Positions 1-4,530 of a stretch of 5,373 nucleotides of DNA are shown here, in pieces. The stretch comes from Chloroflexota bacterium (lineage in GTDB: Bacteria; Chloroflexota; Dehalococcoidia; Lucifugimonadales; Lucifugimonadaceae): contig PBRL01000012.1 of assembly GCA_002725925.1 (NCBI GenBank), forward strand, positions 47,849-53,221, in the 5' to 3' direction. Position numbers and translations under genes: made by a program. Under the pieces are notes generated by a model. That model worked only from the letters and a program-made list of their open reading frames with translations, was not told the origin of the DNA and made no database searches. Numbering within the stretch: position 1 is the first letter of the stretch; every line of letters starts with the position of its first letter.

Positions 1-336
1 CTTGAAGGTCGGAAAGCCACTATCACTAAAGACGAGTTCTTAGAATTCACGAAGAGTGTCTGGGAATTCGCTCCACAGTCAGCCAAACAGGTAGGTCACC
101 CTGCGCCGTTCCCTGAAGAACTCCCACGACGGGCAATCGAGTTATACACATTTTCTAATGAAATAGTGCTCGATCCTTTTATGGGTACTGGCTCAACAGC
201 GCTAGCTGCTGTCAAGAACAATCGTCATTTTGTGGGATATGAAGTATCTGACGATTATATTGAACTAGCAAAAGAACGCCTAAAGGCCTACAAACTAGGC
301 AAGAAATTTAAACCTAACACAAACATAAAACAATGA
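1..336 (+). CDS. DNA methyltransferase, beta class (N6-adenine or N4-cytosine), C-terminal part
   Basis: This is the last 111 codons of a gene that begins before the window, read in frame 1 and ending at TGA 334-336. The visible part is the C-terminal AdoMet-binding half of an N6_N4_Mtase-family enzyme. It runs from WEFAP (residues 21-25 of the fragment) through GHPAPFPEELPRRAIELY (32-49, motif X region) to DPFMGTGST (58-66, motif I, the FxGxG loop that binds AdoMet). An acidic residue follows in GYEVSDDY (E81, motif II). Motif I lying near the C terminus means that the catalytic (D/S)PP(Y/W) motif and the target-recognition domain come earlier in the protein, outside the window. This is the beta-class order. 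The enzyme would transfer a methyl group from AdoMet to an exocyclic amino group of A or C in a short DNA site. Whether the target is A or C, and which site, cannot be told from this end. The stop overlaps the next start as ATGA, which suggests a restriction-modification partner. Confidence 0.93.
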   Translation, partial: LEGRKATITKDEFLEFTKSVWEFAPQSAKQVGHPAPFPEELPRRAIELYTFSNEIVLDPFMGTGSTALAAVKNNRHFVGYEVSDDYIELAKERLKAYKLGKKFKPNTNIKQ

Positions 337-950
337 CTCGAACACTAACCGAATTGTCTATTGGAGAACGCGAATTTGTGATTTCAACTGTCCATCATGA
401 AGCTGAGGCATCAGATTGGTCACATCTCAGTAACTCACGTAAATCGGCTTTATATTCGGCATGGGAGTCACAATTCGACCTAACACACGCAACCCTTAAA
501 GACGGGATTATGAAGGGCTTCGACGCGGCTCAGGGGATTCCAAAAAAAGCCGAAGCTGAAATCCAACAAGAAGTAACAAGAATATTCAAAATGGCCGGTA
601 TCAACACGATTGAACAGGCGCGAATGTGGACTGGTAAGGAACGAGCGGATTTGCTAATTGGATACACGTTAAAGTTCCCGACACATGTGATAGAAATCGA
701 ACGCGCAGATTCATGGTCAGAGGGTCTCAGGCAGGCACTTTGGTACCAGGCAGCAATCTTCAAAGCCGAGCGAAGACATGTTTTGCCCGTTCTGATTTTA
801 TTTGGCAACACCACGACAGAACGGTTCGAGCAGGTGCTTTCTACGTGTGATCACAACCATGTAACGTTGAGCACCCACAGACTGGAACTAGACGGACAAC
901 TCGAATACAACCATTCACTGGGGGCACTTATTAACGGACACGTACTTTAG
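333..950 (+). CDS. Putative Type II restriction endonuclease, PD-(D/E)XK-like with an ExE centre
   Basis: I do not recognise this 205-residue protein as a named enzyme. Its ATG (333-335) overlaps the methyltransferase stop as ATGA, and no Shine-Dalgarno is visible upstream, so translation is probably coupled. Residues 104-140 look like the core of a PD-(D/E)XK nuclease. An ADLLIG strand carries D106, and a THVIEIERAD strand carries E121 and E123. A helix, SEGLRQALWYQAA, follows, and such helices are common after the catalytic strand in this fold. D-(14)-E-x-E departs from the usual D...(D/E)xK by having Glu in place of Lys. BamHI is a known enzyme with D94, E111 and E113 in that arrangement, and at 213 residues it is of similar size. 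An acidic helix with E75, E77 and E80 precedes the core and could add a metal ligand. There is no helix-turn-helix, zinc motif or signal peptide. The expected role is cleavage of unmethylated DNA at the partner's site. An alternative is a PD-(D/E)XK protein of another kind. The coding call is firm, but the function is inferred. Confidence 0.72.
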   Translation: MTRTLTELSIGEREFVISTVHHEAEASDWSHLSNSRKSALYSAWESQFDLTHATLKDGIMKGFDAAQGIPKKAEAEIQQEVTRIFKMAGINTIEQARMWTGKERADLLIGYTLKFPTHVIEIERADSWSEGLRQALWYQAAIFKAERRHVLPVLILFGNTTTERFEQVLSTCDHNHVTLSTHRLELDGQLEYNHSLGALINGHVL

Positions 951-1030
951 AAACAGCGGGAAACTAACCTCTGAAAGGTACATGAAGCCTACAAACACCC
1001 ATCACCATAACGTCAGGAGGCAATTTCATT

Positions 1031-1043
1031 CTCTTGACAAGAG
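1031..1043 (+). promoter_or_regulatory. 13-bp palindrome containing a -35-like TTGACA, upstream of the thioredoxin gene
   Basis: CTCTTG-A-CAAGAG is a perfect inverted repeat of 6+6 bases around one central base. A consensus -35 hexamer, TTGACA (1034-1039), lies inside it. No good -10 follows at 16-18 bases. The nearest is TGAAAT (1061-1066), with a 21-base spacer, so the promoter call is weak. If it is a promoter, a dimeric regulator binding the palindrome would block or modulate it. The element is in the gap between the restriction-modification pair and the thioredoxin gene, 52-64 bases before the TTG start. Confidence 0.3.
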
Positions 1044-1083
1044 TTCCAGATTCGGATGTCTGAAATAGTTTAAAAAGTTAACT

Positions 1084-1088
1084 AAGGA
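1084..1088 (+). promoter_or_regulatory. Ribosome binding site for the TTG start of the thioredoxin gene
   Basis: AAGGA lies 6 bases before the TTG at 1095. This supports TTG as the true start, because no in-frame ATG precedes the first membrane segment. Confidence 0.6.
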
Positions 1089-1094
1089 TCACGA

Positions 1095-1583
1095 TTGTAC
1101 GAATTTATTAATCACTACTCAGCAATTTTTATAATCCCGATTTTGATTGTTGCAATAAGCGCTTTAGTTCCAATGCGTAATTGGCGAAAACGCATCGTTA
1201 TCTACATTTCCATAGTAGTAGTTGGACTCATAGTGATCTTTAATCTCCAGCCAGGAGATAGCTCGGTGGCAACCGAATCTCAAGCACAAGCCATCATTAC
1301 TTCAGGTCAGCCAGTATTTGTAGAGTTCTTCTCAAATACTTGCACAGCATGTCTAGCGTCAGAGCCCATCGTTAAAAGCCTTGAAGGAGCAATCAAAGAC
1401 AATGTCCACGTTCTCAAAGTCAACGTACAAGATCCAATTGCATCTCAACTGATTCGTAGATACAGAGCTTACGTAACGCCTACTTTCATAGTAGTCGGAC
1501 CTAACGGTGAAGAAGTGTGGCGTCAGTCAGGGGGGTTGCTCGATAAACAAGCAGCATTAAAAGCACTCGATATTCGTGCATAA
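1095..1583 (+). CDS. Membrane-anchored thioredoxin-fold protein with a CTAC active site
   Basis: The protein has 162 residues, a TTG start supported by AAGGA 6 bases upstream, and a TAA stop. Two hydrophobic segments are visible, at about residues 9-26 and 34-50, joined by a basic loop (MRNWRKR, 27-33). By the positive-inside rule the loop is cytoplasmic, and both the N terminus and the C-terminal domain lie outside the cytoplasm. Residues 57-162 form a thioredoxin domain: strand PVFVEFF (73-79), then C83-T-A-C86, then strand VHVLKVNV, then VTPTFIVV with the expected cis-proline P129, then a last helix. The usual Trp before the first Cys (WCxxC) is Thr here. The likely role is thiol-disulfide exchange on extracytoplasmic proteins, either oxidising or reducing. 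The sequence does not say which, and no partner gene (ccdA/dsbD, ccs) is adjacent. It is convergent with the kinase gene on the other strand. The family is well supported, but substrate and direction are unknown. Confidence 0.88.
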   Translation: MYEFINHYSAIFIIPILIVAISALVPMRNWRKRIVIYISIVVVGLIVIFNLQPGDSSVATESQAQAIITSGQPVFVEFFSNTCTACLASEPIVKSLEGAIKDNVHVLKVNVQDPIASQLIRRYRAYVTPTFIVVGPNGEEVWRQSGGLLDKQAALKALDIRA

Positions 1584-1610
1584 ACATGATGGTTTACTCT
1601 GAAACAAATA

Positions 1611-2468
1611 TCAGGGACCAGGTCGATAGATATCACATAGCCGATTTTCTATTTCCGTTCGGGAAGGACATCCAAGAAGTCCAATAGACTCTATCCCAAC
1701 ACTAGAAGCTGCTGAGGCATACATCCCAGCATCTTCAATGTTCCTCCCCTGACTTATTGCTATGACAAATGCCGCTGCCCAAATATCTCCAGCTCCCGTA
1801 AGATCGACCGGCGATGACTTAACCGCCGGTATATCGATCCAGTCTCCAGCTTTCCATATTCGCGCACCGAATTCTCCACGTGTAATACAAAGAATCTCAC
1901 TCAACGAGAAAAGTTGTTCTACGGGTAAAGTCTCGATCTCAGCCTCAGAAACGACGATCATATCCCATTTTTCCCTTTGAGACGAGAGCAGGTGTCCAGC
2001 ATGAGTTATAACACCATCCGGTCCCCATCGGCGTAACCATCCCGAAGGCACAAGACAGGAAAGCTTAGGTTCAAACCAGTTCACGCTATCGGTAGGTAGC
2101 TCATGGAGTAACGGACTTACATAGAGGATGTTTGGTTGCTTCCAATCACTAGGAATGTCAGATTTCAAAATCTTACTCCCAGAAGCAATTAGTACCTGAT
2201 TACGATTGTCTCCGTCATAGTAATTCACAAAAGAAGACGTGTGCTCACTCTTACTGCGACGAACATCAATTCCGCTAAGAATCTCTTCAATCGGGTAATC
2301 ATCACCCACTGAAGTCAAAATTCCAGAAGAAATCCCATGTTTTTGGGCAACCAAAGCTGCATAAGCCGAAGCTCCACCAGGTATATGATCGCCCGGAGGT
2401 CCACCCTCGACGATATTTACATCAAAAGAAAGATGACCGATCGCAAGAAATTTTGGATGTTTTGGCAT
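1611..2468 (-). CDS. PfkB-family (ribokinase-like) carbohydrate kinase
   Basis: This 285-residue protein has the ribokinase fold. Its N-terminal signature includes GHLSFDVNIV (11-20) and a substrate-contacting glycine pair followed by a helix, GGASAYAALVAQKHG (31-45). The C-terminal signature is DLTGAGDIWAAAF (222-234), with the anion-hole GAGD and D228 as the catalytic base. Between them are VVSEAEIETL (172-181) and ITRGEFGARIW (195-205), where family members have NEEE-like and T.G..G nucleotide-site segments. It should phosphorylate a sugar, nucleoside or polyol hydroxyl using ATP, in the cytoplasm. The segment SGWLRRWGPDG (142-152) resembles a PfkB subgroup I associate with Chloroflexota proteins and with plant myo-inositol kinase. 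That link comes from memory and does not settle the substrate. The ATG at 2466-2468 starts right at the first strand and has no visible Shine-Dalgarno. The gene lies 185 bases downstream of jag on the same strand and converges on the thioredoxin gene. No neighbour names its pathway. Confidence 0.9.
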   Translation of the reverse strand: MPKHPKFLAIGHLSFDVNIVEGGPPGDHIPGGASAYAALVAQKHGISSGILTSVGDDYPIEEILSGIDVRRSKSEHTSSFVNYYDGDNRNQVLIASGSKILKSDIPSDWKQPNILYVSPLLHELPTDSVNWFEPKLSCLVPSGWLRRWGPDGVITHAGHLLSSQREKWDMIVVSEAEIETLPVEQLFSLSEILCITRGEFGARIWKAGDWIDIPAVKSSPVDLTGAGDIWAAAFVIAISQGRNIEDAGMYASAASSVGIESIGLLGCPSRTEIENRLCDIYRPGP

Positions 2469-2473
2469 GACTG

Positions 2474-2501
2474 ATAATTAATCCGCGCCCTGCGAGTTCA
2501 A
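2474..2501 (-). promoter_or_regulatory. Possible promoter of the kinase gene, predicting a leaderless transcript
   Basis: On the minus strand, TTGAAC (2496-2501) and AATTAT (2474-2479) are 16 bases apart, and each matches four of six consensus bases. The -10 box ends 5 bases before the ATG. Transcription would therefore begin at or within a base or two of the start codon, which fits the lack of a Shine-Dalgarno. The match is modest and comes from a short AT-rich stretch. Confidence 0.3.
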
Positions 2502-2653
2502 TAACTTAATCAATCGGAATTTCACGTCGAATCCGTTAGTGTGACTTATTGTGAATAGGTTTTAAACCGCAAGATTCCTGTCACCTAAACATTCAATAAT
2601 CTTGTAGCTCCTTACTAATGTAATACGCTATTGAATCCGACACTCAAATCACA

Positions 2654-3616
2654 TCACTTTGGAAATATCACTACCCGGCGCTGGTTTCCTTCCCCTTCGG
2701 ATTCGGTGCGCACTTCATCGTGTGCTGCAAGTGACATGTGCACGATGCGTCGTTCGGCAGGGGACATAGGCTCGAGACTATATTCACGTCCACTAGATCC
2801 CACTCGACCAGCTGTACGTCTAGCAAGGTGCCGTAACATCTGCACACGCCGCTCGCGGTAATCTTCTATGTCAATAACAACATGGGCTTTACGACCAAGT
2901 TGACGGTTCGTAACCATACGAACAATAAACTGAAGTGACTGAAGAGTCTCGCCGCGTCTACCGATCAGGAGACCTGCATCAGGTCCATCAATTTCAAAGG
3001 TCATCGTTCCATCTTCAGCCTCACGAATGTATGTGTCAGCCACCACACCCATTGCACCAAGAAAGTAATCAATAAGTTCTGACACAAGCTGCTCTGCCTC
3101 TTCATCTTTTTGGTGAATTATTGGCTCCTCAGATTCTAAGTTGCGCTCAGAACGCGATGCACTTTCTACTCTAGAGGAGCGACGGTTAGATTTGGTCCTG
3201 TTGTCGGATAGATCTACAGATCTATCGCCTGAATCAGATGTGGATATTGTCTCAGCCTTTGAAACTACACCACGACTCGCTACTACCCGACCCCTTCCTA
3301 TGCCTCTACCACTATTTCGAGATCGTCCTTTACCCCCACGACGGCGACGGGAAGAGCGGCCAGGTGACTTAGCAGTTGAAGCATCAACATCAACAGTGGC
3401 AGGCAAACTTCCATCATCATCAACATAGGTGATACCGCCATCGGCTAGTAATGCGACATCAATCTCAGCAGGTTCACCCCCAAAGCCCAATATTCCAGAG
3501 CGCCCCGTTCTAACTACGCTTATTTCGACGTCTTCTAGTTCGACGTCCATTTCGGCGAGAGCGATTTCTGTCGCTTCGTCCACTGTTTTTCCGCTGAATT
3601 TCCGCACTCTGGTCAT
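2654..3616 (-). CDS. jag: Jag / KhpB (EloR)-type RNA-binding protein with Jag_N, KH and R3H domains
   Basis: The protein has 320 residues from the chosen ATG (3614-3616), which has AAGGAG 10 bases upstream and sits at the edge of the conserved domain. An in-frame ATG at 3664 would only add a poorly conserved extension deeper inside yidC. Jag_N covers about 3-56 (FSGKTVDEATEIALAEMDV, then RTGRSGILGFGGEPAEIDV). A low-complexity linker covers about 57-165, basic and RG-rich at 88-110, then Ser/Arg/Glu-rich. A KH domain follows at about 175-252, with the loop G219-R-R-G222 inside LLIGRRGETLQSLQ. An R3H domain (about 255-320) holds R289-x3-H293. KhpB/EloR proteins bind RNA, partner with the small KH protein KhpA in Gram-positives, and affect cell elongation. 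Here the gene follows yidC as is usual, and its first 107 bases overlap the yidC 3' end in another frame. The linker is long and unusually RG-rich. Confidence 0.95.
   Translation of the reverse strand: MTRVRKFSGKTVDEATEIALAEMDVELEDVEISVVRTGRSGILGFGGEPAEIDVALLADGGITYVDDDGSLPATVDVDASTAKSPGRSSRRRRGGKGRSRNSGRGIGRGRVVASRGVVSKAETISTSDSGDRSVDLSDNRTKSNRRSSRVESASRSERNLESEEPIIHQKDEEAEQLVSELIDYFLGAMGVVADTYIREAEDGTMTFEIDGPDAGLLIGRRGETLQSLQFIVRMVTNRQLGRKAHVVIDIEDYRERRVQMLRHLARRTAGRVGSSGREYSLEPMSPAERRIVHMSLAAHDEVRTESEGEGNQRRVVIFPK
3207..3226. repeat. 20-base perfect inverted repeat inside the jag linker
   Basis: GATAGATCT-AC-AGATCTATC gives 9-bp arms around two bases and includes two AGATCT (BglII-type) sites. 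It encodes the GDRSVDLS segment of the Jag linker (residues 130-137). In the jag mRNA it could fold into a tight hairpin. It may be chance in a repetitive, weakly constrained linker. Confidence 0.6.
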
Positions 3617-4484
3617 CTTTATCTGACTCCTTCGGACTAGACTCATCCTTGTTAGATCCTGCAACTTCCGCTGCGCGTTGCGCTACTAGCTCAGCCTTAG
3701 TTTGCTCGTTACCTAAAAACGATCGTCCAAATAATTCGATCGGTTGCTTACCACCTACGTAGTATTGAATAACGACGCCGACAATGTTTGAAAACAGTAT
3801 GTAAACCGCCAAACCAGCTGGAAACTGCCACGTGAATGCTCCAAACATTATGGGCATCATCCACAGCATCATTTGGTTAGTTTGGCGTTGCCGCGGGTCT
3901 GTTGACGGATTCGTGGTCATCTTTTGTTGAAGGAACATTGAAGCTCCCACTACTACAGGCAACACGTAATTCCAAGGCAAACTTGCCGCTGAGACAAGAT
4001 CCACGAGCGAAAGACCCATGAATTGGCTGTTAAATGGCACTGATGAAATCGCAGGATTCCAGTTGTAGAACAATGCTGAAAGATTTGCCATCCCCTCGGG
4101 TGTCGACGGCATGGTTTTTAAAATTGCTCGATAGAAACCGATCCAAATCGGCATCTGAATAATCATCGGGCCAAGACATCCAACTGGGCTGACCCCAGCA
4201 TCTTTGTAAAGGGCCATCGTCTCAGATGACATCTGGCGGCGAGCATCACCGGATTTCCCTTTGTACTTATCCTGAATCACTTTCATCTTCGGTTGAATGA
4301 TCTGCATCTTCTTCATTTGTCGAGTCTGACGCACTGTCAAAGGAATCATGGCCAAACGAATAAGAATAGTGAAGACAATGATGCTGAAACCAAAATTAGT
4401 AAACAGCAACTGATATAGCAAAGCGAGGCTGTTAATCATGGGGCGCATGATTATTTCTTGCCACAGAATGCCAAAAAATTCCAT
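3510..4484 (-). CDS. yidC: Membrane protein insertase YidC (Oxa1/YidC family)
   Basis: The protein has 324 residues and is the short form without the large periplasmic domain of proteobacterial YidC. It inserts and folds inner-membrane proteins, alone or with SecYEG. The start ATG has AGAGGG 7 bases upstream. Membrane segments are visible at about 17-47, 104-124, 171-187 and 208-243. The first contains R43 in FTILIRLAMIPLT, the conserved arginine of the hydrophilic groove. Residues 51-100 form the charged cytoplasmic C1 loop (QTRQMKKMQIIQPKMKVIQDKYKG). The motif SPVGCLGPMIIQMPIWIGFYRA (99-120) and the last segment QFPAGLAVYILFSN (220-233) are typical of the family. No lipobox Cys is seen near the N terminus. 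The tail from about 275 is hydrophilic, and residues 303-324 are almost all Arg, Lys, Asn and Ser. Basic tails in Oxa1 and some bacterial YidC proteins contact the ribosome. The last 107 bases also encode the start of Jag in another frame. Confidence 0.97.
   Translation of the reverse strand: MEFFGILWQEIIMRPMINSLALLYQLLFTNFGFSIIVFTILIRLAMIPLTVRQTRQMKKMQIIQPKMKVIQDKYKGKSGDARRQMSSETMALYKDAGVSPVGCLGPMIIQMPIWIGFYRAILKTMPSTPEGMANLSALFYNWNPAISSVPFNSQFMGLSLVDLVSAASLPWNYVLPVVVGASMFLQQKMTTNPSTDPRQRQTNQMMLWMMPIMFGAFTWQFPAGLAVYILFSNIVGVVIQYYVGGKQPIELFGRSFLGNEQTKAELVAQRAAEVAGSNKDESSPKESDKDDQSAEIQRKNSGRSDRNRSRRNGRRTRRRRNKRS
3627..3632 (-). promoter_or_regulatory. Ribosome binding site for jag, inside the yidC coding region
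   Basis: AAGGAG on the minus strand lies 10 bases before ATG 3614-3616. It decides the jag start in favour of this ATG over the in-frame ATG at 3664. It also shows that ribosomes can load internally while yidC is still being translated. Confidence 0.6.
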
Positions 4485-4491
4485 TAAATGG

Positions 4492-4497
4492 CCCTCT
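4492..4497 (-). promoter_or_regulatory. Ribosome binding site for yidC
   Basis: AGAGGG on the minus strand lies 7 bases before the yidC ATG, in the 46-base gap after the propeller gene. The gap holds no clear hairpin or promoter, which fits co-transcription. Confidence 0.55.
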
Positions 4498-4530
4498 GTA
4501 AGAAATTGATGAAATTACTCAAGTGAGTGC

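Noticed and set aside
530..814. Open frame on the minus strand inside the nuclease gene
   Set aside because: Antisense shadow of the nuclease coding region. It has no ribosome binding site and no recognisable domain.
941..980. GTAC...GTAC hairpin just after the nuclease gene as a terminator
   Set aside because: The stem needs bulges, the loop is over 20 bases, and no T-run follows.
1015..1020. Perfect AGGAGG in the same gap
   Set aside because: No ATG, GTG or TTG lies at a usable distance. The next TTG (1034) is 13 bases away and opens only a nine-codon frame. Probably chance.
982..1068. 28-codon open frame (MKPTNTHHHNVRRQ...) in the gap before the thioredoxin gene, a possible leader peptide
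   Set aside because: The only Shine-Dalgarno-like stretch (AAAGG, 974-978) is 3 bases from the ATG, which is too close. The frame overlaps the palindrome and the possible promoter, and its composition gives no support for coding.
1584..1610. Bidirectional terminator expected between the convergent thioredoxin and kinase genes
   Set aside because: Only broken, short complementarity (GTTT/AAAC, TGAT/ATCA) and no T-run on either side. Not callable as an intrinsic terminator.
2521..2550. tRNA T-arm-like GTCGAATCC in the jag-kinase gap
   Set aside because: No matching acceptor, D or anticodon arms on either strand.
3141..3428. Plus-strand open frames opposite jag (also 2631-2861 and 3429-3626)
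   Set aside because: Antisense shadows of jag with Ser/Arg/Pro-rich low-complexity translations, caused by the linker composition.
3510..3664. Programmed frameshift producing a YidC-Jag fusion
   Set aside because: Jag is in the +1 frame. No canonical slippery heptamer is present (the A-run is only five long), and jag has its own ribosome binding site and ATG.
3617..3664. Longer jag start at ATG 3664
   Set aside because: The extra 16 residues are not part of the Jag_N domain, and the ATG at 3614-3616 has a good AAGGAG. The extension is simply another frame of yidC.
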